A DNA stretch of 64,000 nucleotides from Tunturiibacter empetritectus (GCF_013410875.1 NZ_JACCCU010000003.1:310001-374000); one strand, 5' to 3'; positions 25,562 to 34,312 are shown, counted from the stretch's first letter. Translations and numbers: made by a program. The notes: generated from the letters alone by a model not told the origin.

Positions 25562-25796
25562 AAACTTCTCCTTTTATCCCCTTGGGTCTTGAGAACCCTC
25601 CAGGTTTCGAACGGGCAGATTGGTTTGCAAAACATTGCATGTTGCAACTGTTGATACCCCAATATCGACCCGCCGAACCACCCTCGATATCCCACCTTGG
25701 TGTTACAGCGGGCACGTGAGTGGAATTGGCATCGTTTCGCCCGGTCAGCCAGCCCAACTGCGTATTCAAACTCGCGCCATCGCCTAAAATAAACCC

Positions 25797-27278
25797 ATGT
25801 CCTACACGGCAGCGGTCGACCATCTTTACGCCCTGGGCCAGGAACTTGCCCCCTCAACGCCCAGTACACCTCGCCGGAAGTTCGACCTTGCTCATATGCG
25901 GGTTTTGGCCGCTGCCCTGGGCGACCCGCAGACCGCATTCCCCTCGGTTTTGATCGCCGGAACCAACGGCAAAGGGTCCACTGCCGCCACGCTCAGTAGC
26001 ATCCTCACTGCTGCGGGCTACCGTACCGGCCTCTACACCTCGCCCCACCTGGTCCGCGTCAACGAGCGAATCCAGATCGACGGGCAACAGATTCCTGACG
26101 AGGACTTCGCTCGCCTCTACTTTCAAGTCGACGAGACTGCCCGCCATCTCGTCGAGTCTGGCGATCTGCCCTATCCGCCCAGCTTCTTTGAGGTTCTCAC
26201 CGCGGTAGGCTTTCTCTACTTCGCCGGAGAGAGCGAAACCCAGTCAGAGAAGACCCCGGTAGACATCGTCATCCTTGAGGTTGGTCTCGGTGGCCGTCTC
26301 GACGCCACCAACATCGTCGAACCGCTCCTCTCCATCCTCACTGACATCGCGCTCGACCATCAGGATTACCTGGGCAACACCATTGCCGAGATCACTCGCG
26401 AAAAAGCCGGCATCCTGCGCCCCAACGGCACGCTCATCACGTTGCCCCAGCACCCCGAAGCCAACCAGGCGATCGGCGAGGCTGCGGCCACACTGAATCT
26501 CCGCGCCATCAACGCTGCCGGCTACATCCCCACAAACGTGCCCGGCCATACTGCGGGTGTTCCACAACATCCCGCCGACACCGCTGGCCAGGAAGCACGG
26601 TCGCTCCCTGCAAATCGCTACATCGTCACCCTCGACGGTGAAACCCTCGAAGTCAATTCGCCACTGCCCGGGCACCATCAGCAGCGCAATATTGCCCTGG
26701 CAATCGCTGCTGCGGCGGAGTTACGTAACTCTAAAGGTTACAAACTAGCAAAAATTACCCCAGAAAGTAACCAAATCGGTTACAATATAACCAACGCGCA
26801 GATTGAAGCTGGAATCCGCAATACGCAATGGCCCGGACGCCTCGAACTCTTTACCTTCCCCGAAGGCCCGCAGCTCCTATTGGACGTAGCGCACAACCCG
26901 GCCGGGGCCTGGACCCTACGGGCCGCCATCGCTCAGCTCCCCGACACGCGGCCTCGTACTCTCCTCTTCAGCTGCCTTCGCGATAAAGATCTCAAAGAGA
27001 TGGGCCAGATCCTCTTTCCGCTCTTCGACGCCTCCTCGACGGATCCGGAACGCCGCAGGGACCATATCGTCTTCGCCCCTATCGACAATCCGCGAGCGGC
27101 CCACATCGAAGATCTCCTGGCGGCCGCTCACGCTCTCGATATTCCCGCCCACGCCGCCCCTCACCTGGCCGCCGCTTTCGCCCAGGCCCGTGCTGTGACG
27201 CCGCCAGAAGGTCTCATTATCGCCACCGGCTCCGTCTATTTAGTGGGCGAGATCCGCCGTCTAGCCGGAGAGCTATGA
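25797..27278 (+). CDS. folC: Bifunctional folylpolyglutamate synthase/dihydrofolate synthase
   Basis: Adds glutamate to dihydropteroate and to folates. 493 aa; P-loop GTNGKGST at 55-62; second-half signatures ILEVGLGGRLDATNIV, DHQDYLGNTIAEI, EKAGI, PGHHQQRNIALAIAAA and LLDVAHNPAGA. Longer than the common 420-440 aa because of inserts near 235-265 and 295-330. The second insert (NSKGYKLAKITPESNQIGYN) is AT-rich and full of GTTAC/GTAAC motifs. No Shine-Dalgarno; TAAAAT 8-9 nt before ATG suggests leaderless transcription. Overlaps plsC by 4 nt (ATGA). Confidence 0.93.
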   Translation: MSYTAAVDHLYALGQELAPSTPSTPRRKFDLAHMRVLAAALGDPQTAFPSVLIAGTNGKGSTAATLSSILTAAGYRTGLYTSPHLVRVNERIQIDGQQIPDEDFARLYFQVDETARHLVESGDLPYPPSFFEVLTAVGFLYFAGESETQSEKTPVDIVILEVGLGGRLDATNIVEPLLSILTDIALDHQDYLGNTIAEITREKAGILRPNGTLITLPQHPEANQAIGEAAATLNLRAINAAGYIPTNVPGHTAGVPQHPADTAGQEARSLPANRYIVTLDGETLEVNSPLPGHHQQRNIALAIAAAAELRNSKGYKLAKITPESNQIGYNITNAQIEAGIRNTQWPGRLELFTFPEGPQLLLDVAHNPAGAWTLRAAIAQLPDTRPRTLLFSCLRDKDLKEMGQILFPLFDASSTDPERRRDHIVFAPIDNPRAAHIEDLLAAAHALDIPAHAAPHLAAAFAQARAVTPPEGLIIATGSVYLVGEIRRLAGEL

Positions 27279-28171
27279 ACGACTCTCCTTTTGCGGACAA
27301 CGTGGCGCATAAGAGTGTGGAAGGCAAAGGCGGGAGCAGCAACGTCGCAGAATCCGCCGAGCCCAAGCCGTCGGCCCAGCCCATCCTCTCTGTGGAGGAG
27401 CCGGACCTTCCCGCCTCTCCTTTTATCTCGAAGCAGCCGCCCTTCGCCCTGCGCTGGCTGTCCTATCTTCTTCTGATCCCCCTCGTAGGCCTGGCTACCG
27501 CTTTCTTTGGTTGCTTCTCTCTCCTCGCCGGCCTGTGGGACAAGTCCGGTCGCCAGCAGCACGCCATTGCTCACGTGTGGGCACGCACCATGCTCCTCTT
27601 TAGCCTCTCTCCGGTCAAGATCATTGGCCGCGAGAAGCTTCACGAGCAGGAGACCGCCGTCTACGCCTCCAACCACCTCAGCTACATGGACACGCCCGTC
27701 CTCTTCGCGAAGCTTCCCTTTCAGTTCCGCATCCTAGCGAAGCAGTCTCTTTGGAAGATCCCGTTTATTGGCTGGTACCTCAACCGCTCGGGTCAGGTCT
27801 CTGTCGACTCGAACAGTCCCCGCTCGCTGGTCGCCAGCCTCAACCGTGGTGTCGCCACCCTGAAGCAAGGCTTGCCGCTCGTCCTCTTTCCCGAGGGTGG
27901 CCGCGCAGCCACCGGCCAGCTCCAGACGATGATGTCCGGCTGTGCCTACATGGCGATCAAGGCGCAGGTCCCCCTGGTCCCCCTTACGCTGATTGGAACC
28001 TACGAGCTTCTCCCGATCCACGTCTACGCGCTGCACCCCCGGCCCATCTTCATCGTGGTAGGGGACCCGATCCCTACGACCGGCCTGAACTCTCGCGATG
28101 CCGACGCGCTTACTCGGCGGCTCTACGCATCCATCTCCGAGACCTACGCTCAGTACTCCGCCAGCAACTAA
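27275..28171 (+). CDS. plsC: 1-acyl-sn-glycerol-3-phosphate acyltransferase
   Basis: Makes phosphatidic acid by acylating lysophosphatidate at the inner membrane. 298 aa: a 55-residue polar N-terminal tail, hydrophobic segment about 60-90 (LSYLLLIPLVGLATAFFGCF), NHxxxxD catalytic motif NHLSYMD at 133-139, and FPEGGR at 205-210, followed by a third block VPLVPLTLIGTYELLP. The ATG overlaps the folC stop (ATGA), so translation is coupled. Palindromic element C begins 4 nt after the stop codon. Confidence 0.93.
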   Translation: MNDSPFADNVAHKSVEGKGGSSNVAESAEPKPSAQPILSVEEPDLPASPFISKQPPFALRWLSYLLLIPLVGLATAFFGCFSLLAGLWDKSGRQQHAIAHVWARTMLLFSLSPVKIIGREKLHEQETAVYASNHLSYMDTPVLFAKLPFQFRILAKQSLWKIPFIGWYLNRSGQVSVDSNSPRSLVASLNRGVATLKQGLPLVLFPEGGRAATGQLQTMMSGCAYMAIKAQVPLVPLTLIGTYELLPIHVYALHPRPIFIVVGDPIPTTGLNSRDADALTRRLYASISETYAQYSASN

Positions 28172-28174
28172 AGT

Positions 28175-28353
28175 GCGCCCTGCGCGGGCGGCGGTCACTT
28201 CGTGACTTGTATACCCCTTCGGTTGGCGCTCCCGTTGGTCGCGAGCCATTTTTCTTTCCGACCAATGGGAGGACCTTTAGCGTTCGTTCTACCACGACCG
28301 GTACACGCGTCACGAAGTGACCGCCGCCCGCGCAGGGCGCCCGTCCGCAGGAC
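28175..28353 (+). repeat. Palindromic intergenic element, full copy C
   Basis: 179 bp with a perfect 32-bp inverted repeat (28175-28206 against 28309-28340), the longest perfect arms of the family. The arm hairpin here is CGCCC-tgcgc-GGGCG. Core GTCACTTCGTGAC, TATACCCC, CTCCCGTTGGTCG and the facing CGACCAATGGGAG are present. The left outer GTCCTGCCGGACGG is missing, cut at the plsC stop codon; the right outer part is CCGTCCGCAGGAC. Confidence 0.9.
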
Positions 28354-28382
28354 ACAGCAACAGGCCGTATGATTAATCAGCC

Positions 28383-29162
28383 ATGAAGCCCCGCATCGCC
28401 ATTCCCGTCCCCACCAGCACAGACCTCGCCTATAACCAGCGCTCCTGGCCCCAGTATGCAGCAGCGGTCGAAAGCAGCGGTGGAACTCCCGTCGAGATAC
28501 CCCTCACCGCCACTCCTGCCGAGATCGCCAACCTCATCAACACCTGCCAGGCGGTCCTGCTCCCCGGCAGTCCCGCCGACGTCAACCCGCAGAAGTACGG
28601 CCAGGACCCCATCCCCGAGTGCTCCCCAGCCGACCACGCCCGGGAGAACGTCGACGAGCTCCTCATCCAGGACGCTCACAACCTCTACAAACCAGTCTTC
28701 GCTATCTGCTTCGGCCTGCAGTTCCTCAACGTTTGGCGCGGTGGCACCTTGGTGCAGGACCTCGCGATTCTTCCCGTCAACCACACCGCTGGCAGAAGCG
28801 TAGCAATAGCCCACACCGCCGCAATCGCACCCGATTCCCACCTGGGATCGTTCCTGGACCCCGCAGAAGCCCCCGTACAGGAGGAGTTCCTCCGCCTCCC
28901 CATCAACTCCAGTCACCATCAGGCTATTGGCATCCCGGGAGATGGCCTCCGCGTCGCTGCCCGCTGCCCGCAGGACGGAGTCATTGAAGCCGTAGAGGGC
29001 GGTCAGGCCAGCGAAGGGGCCACCTCACACTTCGTTCTGGGGGTGCAGTGGCATCCCGAGCGCAGCTACGACCTAAGCCCCAGCTCCCGCGCGCTCTTCG
29101 ACCGCTTTGTGGCGCAAGCCGCCAATTGGACGCCGCGCCCAGTCCACACCTCCGTAGCCTGA
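28383..29162 (+). CDS. Class I glutamine amidotransferase (gamma-glutamyl-GABA hydrolase type, peptidase C26)
   Basis: Hydrolyses a gamma-glutamyl amide such as gamma-glutamyl-GABA or polyglutamate; the substrate is not settled. 259 aa, single domain. Catalytic triad visible: C109 in FAICFGLQFLN, H224 and E226 in VLGVQWHPERSYD. Oxyanion-side PGSPADVNPQKY at 61-72 and INSSHHQAIG are typical of PuuD-like enzymes. Weak ribosome site. It lies between palindromic element C and a parS site, and is not otherwise part of the rsmG-parAB unit. Confidence 0.9.
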   Translation: MKPRIAIPVPTSTDLAYNQRSWPQYAAAVESSGGTPVEIPLTATPAEIANLINTCQAVLLPGSPADVNPQKYGQDPIPECSPADHARENVDELLIQDAHNLYKPVFAICFGLQFLNVWRGGTLVQDLAILPVNHTAGRSVAIAHTAAIAPDSHLGSFLDPAEAPVQEEFLRLPINSSHHQAIGIPGDGLRVAARCPQDGVIEAVEGGQASEGATSHFVLGVQWHPERSYDLSPSSRALFDRFVAQAANWTPRPVHTSVA

Positions 29163-29177
29163 CCGCTCCTGTCAGAA

Positions 29178-29193
29178 TGTTCCACGTGGAACA
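29178..29193. promoter_or_regulatory. parS centromere-like site 1
   Basis: TGTTCCACGTGGAACA, a perfect 16-bp palindrome and an exact match to the widespread chromosomal parS consensus bound by ParB. Lies 37 nt before rsmG; a second identical site is 656 nt further on. Confidence 0.95.
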
Positions 29194-29229
29194 CCTTCAT
29201 GCTTTCCAACCTTGAGATACTGAAACTCC

Positions 29230-29832
29230 ATGCCAACCCTCTCTGAAGCGGAGATTGCCTCGCTCCTCACCCCTTATCTCCCAGACGCCGCTCCTCTCGT
29301 TCTCTCCAGGCTCGCCGTCTACCTCGAACTACTACTCAAATGGAACGCCCGAACCAACCTCACCGCGATCCGCGATCCGAAGGAGATCGTTTGTCGGCAC
29401 TTCGGGGAAAGTCTCTTCGCAGGGAGACATCTAGCCTCGGAGACTAAAACCCTCCTCGACTTCGGCTCCGGGGCAGGCTTTCCTGGTCTGCCCATCGCTA
29501 TCCTCCACCCCGAGATTGCCGTAACCTTGGCTGAATCGCAGAATAAAAAGGCCACCTTCCTCCGGGAAGTCGGGCGGATGCTCGCCATTCCGGTCGAAGT
29601 CTGGCCTGTCCGCGTCGAAACCATGCCCGAAGGCCGTCAATTCCACACGGTAACCCTTCGCGCTGTGGACAATATGTCCTCTGCCCTTATCGCCGCGGCG
29701 CCCCGCTCTACCAACGATCTTCTCATCATGGCGGGAGCCACCCCACCCGCTCCCCCTGGCTTCACCCTCCAGGCTTCCATTCTGATCCCAACTACCGAAT
29801 CAAGCATTCTGATCCGGGCAATCCGCAATTAA
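29230..29832 (+). CDS. rsmG: 16S rRNA (guanine(527)-N7)-methyltransferase
   Basis: Methylates G527 in the 530 loop of 16S rRNA using S-adenosylmethionine. 200 aa: helical N-terminus with LKWNARTNLTAIRDP, SAM motif I LLDFGSGAGFPGLPIAI (GSGAGFPG 79-86), ESQNKKATFLREV and the later VTLRAVDNM. ATG 29230 has no clear Shine-Dalgarno; GATACT 15 nt upstream could be a -10 for a nearly leaderless message. It stands immediately before parA as in the classic rsmG-parA-parB order, with a parS site on each side. mnmG, usually upstream, is absent here. Confidence 0.94.
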   Translation: MPTLSEAEIASLLTPYLPDAAPLVLSRLAVYLELLLKWNARTNLTAIRDPKEIVCRHFGESLFAGRHLASETKTLLDFGSGAGFPGLPIAILHPEIAVTLAESQNKKATFLREVGRMLAIPVEVWPVRVETMPEGRQFHTVTLRAVDNMSSALIAAAPRSTNDLLIMAGATPPAPPGFTLQASILIPTTESSILIRAIRN

Positions 29833-29833
29833 C

Positions 29834-29849
29834 TGTTCCACGTGGAACA
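29834..29849. promoter_or_regulatory. parS centromere-like site 2
   Basis: A second exact TGTTCCACGTGGAACA palindrome, 1 nt after the rsmG stop codon and 145 nt before the chosen parA start. ParB spreading from here could affect parA transcription. Confidence 0.95.
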
Positions 29850-29994
29850 AAGATTTCCACATCTTCCCTTCGGAAACCCCACAATCCAGGCCCTAAATCA
29901 CGTATCCCACAAGTTCTCCACAGCCTTCGCCTGTTCTGCACACCACCCACCCATTGCCACGCCGCCTTCCGCCGGATACCCTTCCTTTACCGCA

Positions 29995-30957
29995 ATGACC
30001 ACTGAACAACTCACTCCCAAACCTGAAGACACCACCCAAAAGCCCGCAGACCAAAAATCTTCTCCCAAGCCGTCCAAGGTCATCGCGGTCGTCAATCAAA
30101 AGGGCGGAGTCGGCAAGACCACCACTGCCATCAACCTCGCGGCAGCCCTGGCCCTCGAAGGCCTCAATACCCTTCTTATTGACTGCGACCCCCAGGCCAA
30201 CTCCACCGGCGGCCTCGGTTTTGCCCGCGCCAGGGACGGCGAAGAAGCCCGCCTCAGCATCTACGACATCCTCGTCGGCCAAACCACCATCGCTGAAGCC
30301 CTCCTCTCCACCGAGATCGACACCCTCAAGCTCATTCCCAGCAGCAAGAACCTCATCGGTGCCACGCTCGAGCTCATCACCCTCGACCGCCGCGAGTACA
30401 AGCTCCGAGAAGCCATCGAGCCCATCCGCGGCGACTACCCGTTCATCCTCCTCGATTGCCCACCGGCCCTCGACCTCCTCACCCTCAACTCCCTTGTTGC
30501 CGCCGACAGCCTCCTCGTCCCCATGCAGGCCGAGTACTTCGCCCTCGAAGGCATCTCGGAGCTGATGAGCACCCTGGACCGCGTCGGCCAGGCCTTCAAC
30601 CCCGGCCTCGCGCTCGAGGGCGTCCTGCTCACCATGTACGACGACCGCACCAACCTCTCCCAGCAGGTCTCGGAGAATCTGCAGGCCTTCTTCGCCGACA
30701 AGCTCCTCAAGACCACAATCCCCCGCAACATCCGCCTGGCTGAAGCTCCCAGCCACGGCAAGCCCGTCTCGCTCTACGACCCCAGATCCCGCGGCTCCGA
30801 GGCCTACCGAGAGCTGGCCCTCGAACTCCTGACCCGCAACAAGATGGACAGCCCCGAAGAAAAGCGCCGCAAAGCAGCAGCCGCAGCAGCCGCAAGCTCG
30901 CTCAAGTCATTCAACAAGCCAGAAAAGAAGCCTCGCTTCTGGCAGTCCAGCAAATAG
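29995..30957 (+). CDS. parA: Chromosome partitioning ATPase ParA
   Basis: Walker-type ATPase that moves ParB-parS complexes during chromosome segregation. From ATG 29995 the product is 320 aa: a polar 28-residue leader (EQLTPKPEDTTQKPADQK), deviant Walker A KGGVGKTTTAINLA at 36-49, ILLDCPPALDLLTLNSL (Walker B), and a C-terminal Lys/Ala-rich tail. An earlier in-frame start at 29842 would lie inside the parS palindrome, so it is rejected. No Shine-Dalgarno is seen. A half palindromic element fills the gap to parB. Confidence 0.94.
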   Translation: MTTEQLTPKPEDTTQKPADQKSSPKPSKVIAVVNQKGGVGKTTTAINLAAALALEGLNTLLIDCDPQANSTGGLGFARARDGEEARLSIYDILVGQTTIAEALLSTEIDTLKLIPSSKNLIGATLELITLDRREYKLREAIEPIRGDYPFILLDCPPALDLLTLNSLVAADSLLVPMQAEYFALEGISELMSTLDRVGQAFNPGLALEGVLLTMYDDRTNLSQQVSENLQAFFADKLLKTTIPRNIRLAEAPSHGKPVSLYDPRSRGSEAYRELALELLTRNKMDSPEEKRRKAAAAAAASSLKSFNKPEKKPRFWQSSK

Positions 30958-30972
30958 CAAAGAAATTACACC

Positions 30973-31069
30973 CGACCAACGGGAGGGGAGACACAATCCG
31001 TTCAACTCAAACAAGGTAGACACGTCACGAAGTGACCGCACCACGCGTAGTGGGCCCGTCCGGCAGGAC
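30973..31069 (+). repeat. Palindromic intergenic element, half copy D
   Basis: 97 bp matching the right half of the full elements: CGACCAACGGGAG, a variable spacer, GGTAGACACGTCACGAAGTGACC, arm hairpin CCAC-gcgta-GTGG and the end GGGCCCGTCCGGCAGGAC. It lies in the 142-nt gap between parA and parB, so it would be transcribed within that operon. Confidence 0.85.
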
Positions 31070-31099
31070 AAATACTTCACACACAGAAAGTCACAAACG

Positions 31100-32017
31100 A
31101 TGCCAACCGCCACCGCAGATCCCAAACGTCGCGCCCTGGGCAAGGGCCTTGAATCTCTCCTCCCCCAGCGTCCTGCACCTGTATCACTCTCTGCAGCCGC
31201 AGCACAAATCTCAGAGCCAACCGGCAAGCCGCTCGAGATCCCACTCGACCAGATTGAACGCAACCCCTTCCAGACGCGCAGCCACTTCGACGAGGCCAAG
31301 CTAGCCGAACTGGCGCAGTCCATCGCTGCCTCAGGCGTAGTGCAACCCATTGTCGTGAGGCCACTTAGCGGAGGCCGCTATCAGCTCATCACCGGCGAGC
31401 GCCGCTGGCTGGCCAGTAAAAAAGCAAACAAGACCACCATCCCCTCCATCGTGCGTCAGGTCTCGGACGAGCAGACGCTCGAGATGACCATCGTCGAAAA
31501 TCTTCAGCGCGCCGATCTCAACCCCATCGAACAGGCCCGCGCCTACCAACGCCTAAGCAGCGACTTCAAGATGACCCAGGAGCAGATGGCCGTCCGCACC
31601 GGCAAAGAGCGAGCAAGTGTAGCTAACTTCCTTCGTTTGTTGCGTTTACCGGAATCGGTCCAGCAAAAAGTGGAGTCCGGCGATCTCTCCTTCGGCCATG
31701 CCCGCACCCTCCTCGCGCTCGATTCGCCCGAAGCCATCACCACAGCCGCCCAAAAGGTGATGGCGCTGTCGCTCTCCGTCCGTCAGACCGAAAGCTACGT
31801 CCAGGGCCTTATCAACCCCGAGGCAAAGGAGAAGAAGGAGTCCAAGGCCGACGCGCAGCCCGAAGACCCCAACGTCCGCGAAGCCCAGGACCGCCTGCGT
31901 CGCTCCCTCGGCCTCAAAGTGCGCATCGAGGACAAGAAGGGCAAAGGCCGCGTCATCATCGAGTACTCCGGCCTCGAAGACTTCGACTCCATCCTCACCG
32001 CGCTAGGCGGACAGTAG
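31100..32017 (+). CDS. parB: Chromosome partitioning protein ParB
   Basis: CTP-dependent clamp that loads at parS and spreads along DNA. 305 aa: an N-terminal tail with GKGLESLLPQ (the segment that stimulates ParA), the ParB/Spo0J nuclease-like domain IPLDQIERNPFQTRSHFDEAKLAELAQSI ... ITGERRWLASKKANK, the NLQRADLNPIEQARAYQRL block, a helix-turn-helix TQEQMAVRTGKERASVANFLRLL, and a C-terminal dimerisation region (GRVIIEYSGLEDFDSILTAL). ATG 31100; weak ribosome site. Cognate parS sites lie 1.3-1.9 kb upstream. Confidence 0.95.
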   Translation: MPTATADPKRRALGKGLESLLPQRPAPVSLSAAAAQISEPTGKPLEIPLDQIERNPFQTRSHFDEAKLAELAQSIAASGVVQPIVVRPLSGGRYQLITGERRWLASKKANKTTIPSIVRQVSDEQTLEMTIVENLQRADLNPIEQARAYQRLSSDFKMTQEQMAVRTGKERASVANFLRLLRLPESVQQKVESGDLSFGHARTLLALDSPEAITTAAQKVMALSLSVRQTESYVQGLINPEAKEKKESKADAQPEDPNVREAQDRLRRSLGLKVRIEDKKGKGRVIIEYSGLEDFDSILTALGGQ

Positions 32018-32147
32018 TAGGCGGCCAGTAGTCTCGGGCATGCACTAAAGATCAAGGCACTAATAATTCGGGCCGCGCTGGACAAGCACTCAAACAAGCA
32101 CCCCAACAAACACCGAAGACTCTCGCAGACACGTCAGGAGACTCCAC

Positions 32148-33446
32148 ATGCGTCAAGTCCATCCCGTGAAACTATATTTATTCCTTTTTTTGTTACAAAT
32201 TGCTTTTCTCAGCATCCACGCCCAAACGACACCCCGCATTCTCCTCCGCACCGGTCATCTCCTCGACGTAAAGACCGGAGCCGAGCCTGCCGCGCAGACC
32301 ATCATCGTCACCGGCGATCGCATCACCGCTATCGCACCCACGGCCACCACGCCGAAGCAAGCTGGTGACACCGAGATCGACCTCACTCGATACACTGTCA
32401 TGCCCGGCCTCATCGACGTCCACACCCATCTCACCATGGCGACGAACTTCGACCCGTACTACGAACTCTCGATGACTCCTGCCAAAGAGGCGATCATCGG
32501 GGTCGAAAATGCAAAGGTCACGCTCGAAGCCGGCTTCACCACGGTGCGCAATGTAGGCGCGAACGACTTCACCGATGTCGCCCTCCGCGATGAGATCAAC
32601 GCAGGCCACATCCCCGGCCCGCACATGCAGGTCTCCGGCCCAGCCCTCGGCATCACCGGCGGACACATGGACGAGAACCTCCTCCCCTACGAGTACCACG
32701 TACACGGCCAGGGCGTAGCCGACGGCATCCCCGCCGTTCAGCATCAGGTCCGCGAGAACATCAAGTACGGCGCCGACCTCATCAAGATCGGAGCCACTGG
32801 CGGCGTCCTCTCCAAGGGAGACGACCCGCAGGCATCGCAGTACACCCTCGAAGAGATGCAGGCCATCGTCGCCGACGCACACCGTCTCGGCCGCAAAGTC
32901 GCAGCGCACGCACACGGAGCGCAAGGCATCCTCTTCGCCACCGAAGCAGGCGTCGACTCCATCGAGCACGGCAGCTACATCAACGACGAGGACATCGCCC
33001 TCATGAAGAAGAAGGGCACCTACCTCGTCCCGACGGCGTATCTCATCGATTGGGCGCAACAATATGCGAACCTTCCTCCCATCTACGCTCAGAAGATGAA
33101 GGACGTCAGTGCGGTCGAAAAGGTGAACATCCGCCATGCCATTCAGTCCGGCGTCAAGATCGCCCTCGGCACCGACGCCGCCGTCTACCCCCACGGCCTC
33201 AACCCACACGAGGTCGATGTCTACGTCAATCAGTTCGGCATGTCTCCCCTGCAAGGCATCCAGACCGGCACTCTCAACGCCGCGGACCTCATGGACTGGA
33301 CCGATCGCGTCGGCTCCATCGAACCCGGCAAGTGGGCCGACCTCATCGCCATCGACGGCGACCCGCTCAAAGACGTCAAGCTCCTCCAGCACGTCCCCTT
33401 CGTCATGAAGTCCGGCGTGGTCTACAAAGACGAGACCCACAAGTAG
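32148..33446 (+). CDS. Secreted amidohydrolase (imidazolonepropionase/prolidase-like)
   Basis: Metal-dependent amidohydrolase, 432 aa, exported through a signal peptide (VKLYLFLFLLQIAFLSIHAQ, residues 7-26). Metal ligands seen: HTH of GLIDVHTHLT (H92, H94), K in DLIKIGATGG, H in AAHAHGAQG and SIEHGSYI, and D in LGTDAAVYP. This set is the two-metal subtype with carboxylated lysine, shared by Xaa-Pro dipeptidases and related carnosinase-like enzymes. AGGAG 7 nt before ATG. Substrate not predictable. A membrane methyltransferase gene follows after 24 nt. Confidence 0.9.
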   Translation: MRQVHPVKLYLFLFLLQIAFLSIHAQTTPRILLRTGHLLDVKTGAEPAAQTIIVTGDRITAIAPTATTPKQAGDTEIDLTRYTVMPGLIDVHTHLTMATNFDPYYELSMTPAKEAIIGVENAKVTLEAGFTTVRNVGANDFTDVALRDEINAGHIPGPHMQVSGPALGITGGHMDENLLPYEYHVHGQGVADGIPAVQHQVRENIKYGADLIKIGATGGVLSKGDDPQASQYTLEEMQAIVADAHRLGRKVAAHAHGAQGILFATEAGVDSIEHGSYINDEDIALMKKKGTYLVPTAYLIDWAQQYANLPPIYAQKMKDVSAVEKVNIRHAIQSGVKIALGTDAAVYPHGLNPHEVDVYVNQFGMSPLQGIQTGTLNAADLMDWTDRVGSIEPGKWADLIAIDGDPLKDVKLLQHVPFVMKSGVVYKDETHK

Positions 33447-33470
33447 CAGGAAAGAAATCGCCGGATCAAT

Positions 33471-34187
33471 ATGCAAGCCTCAGCTCTTGAGTTTCGTCTT
33501 CGTTTCATCATCGGCATCGTCATTTATTTGCTCGGATTCATCGCCCCGTGGAACATTCTGCTGCACCTGGACTCCATTCGCACCTGGCAGTATCTCGCCG
33601 CATGGCCTGCGCGCAGTGGATGGCTCAGCTTCAGCGCTGCCACCATCATGGTCCTGGTCCTCGGCATCCTTTGCGCCGTTGCAGGAGCGTTCCTGCGCAC
33701 CTGGGGTTCAGCCTACCTCGCCCACTCCATCGCTCAAGCAGGCGCGATGCACGGCGAAGGCGTTGTCGCCGCAGGGCCCTATCGCTATCTCCGCAATCCG
33801 CTATACCTTGGCACCTTCTTCCACACCTTCGCCCTCGCGCTTCTCATGCAGCCCAGCGGAGCCATCTTCTGCATCGTCGCCATCGTTCTCTTCCAGCTGC
33901 GTCTCATCTTCGCAGAGGAGTCCTTCCTCACCGCAAAACTCGGCGCCCCCTATCTCGACTACTGCGCCAAGGTCCCACGCCTCTTTCCATCGCTCACTGC
34001 ACGCATCCCCGCATCCCCAATGCGCCCATCATGGCCCACTGCATTCCTCTCCGAGATCTACATGTGGGGTGTCGCCATCTCCTTCGCGGCGCTCGGCTGG
34101 CGCTACAACTCTGTGCTCATCATCAAGGGGGTCCTCATCTCACTCGGCCTCTCCCTCATCGTCCGCGCCTTCCTCCCCAAGCGCTAG
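33471..34187 (+). CDS. Membrane methyltransferase, isoprenylcysteine/phospholipid methyltransferase-like
   Basis: 238-aa inner-membrane protein with about five hydrophobic segments. The C-terminal part of the ICMT/PEMT fold is visible: GPYRYLRNPLYLGTFFHTFALALL (the RxPxY SAM-binding block), then EESFLTAKLGAPYLDYCAKVPRLFP, the EE...Y..Y motif. This family uses S-adenosylmethionine on lipids or thiols at the membrane; no isoprenylcysteine substrate is expected in bacteria, so lipid or small-thiol methylation is more likely. It follows the amidohydrolase closely. Confidence 0.85.
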   Translation: MQASALEFRLRFIIGIVIYLLGFIAPWNILLHLDSIRTWQYLAAWPARSGWLSFSAATIMVLVLGILCAVAGAFLRTWGSAYLAHSIAQAGAMHGEGVVAAGPYRYLRNPLYLGTFFHTFALALLMQPSGAIFCIVAIVLFQLRLIFAEESFLTAKLGAPYLDYCAKVPRLFPSLTARIPASPMRPSWPTAFLSEIYMWGVAISFAALGWRYNSVLIIKGVLISLGLSLIVRAFLPKR

Positions 34188-34270
34188 AAGGCGTCGAAGA
34201 CGCGTCAGCCTCGATGGCAGATCGCGCCGTGCGCGCAGCACGCCTTTGCAGTTCTCGCCCATAAAGGGGA

Positions 34271-34312
34271 AACCCGCCGCGCCACACGATCAGATCGTGG
34301 ACACAGCGGGTT
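34271..34312. terminator. Bidirectional terminator-like hairpin between convergent genes
   Basis: AACCCGC pairs with GCGGGTT, and inside, CACGATC-a-GATCGTG forms a second stem; unpaired bases between them make a bulged rod of about 42 nt. The minus strand continues TTTCCCCTTTAT. It lies between the methyltransferase gene (plus) and the HU gene (minus). Confidence 0.6.

Noticed and set aside
29842..29994. A longer ParA starting at 29842
   Set aside because: The start would lie inside the parS palindrome and the extra 51 residues are not ParA-like; ATG 29995 fits the family better.
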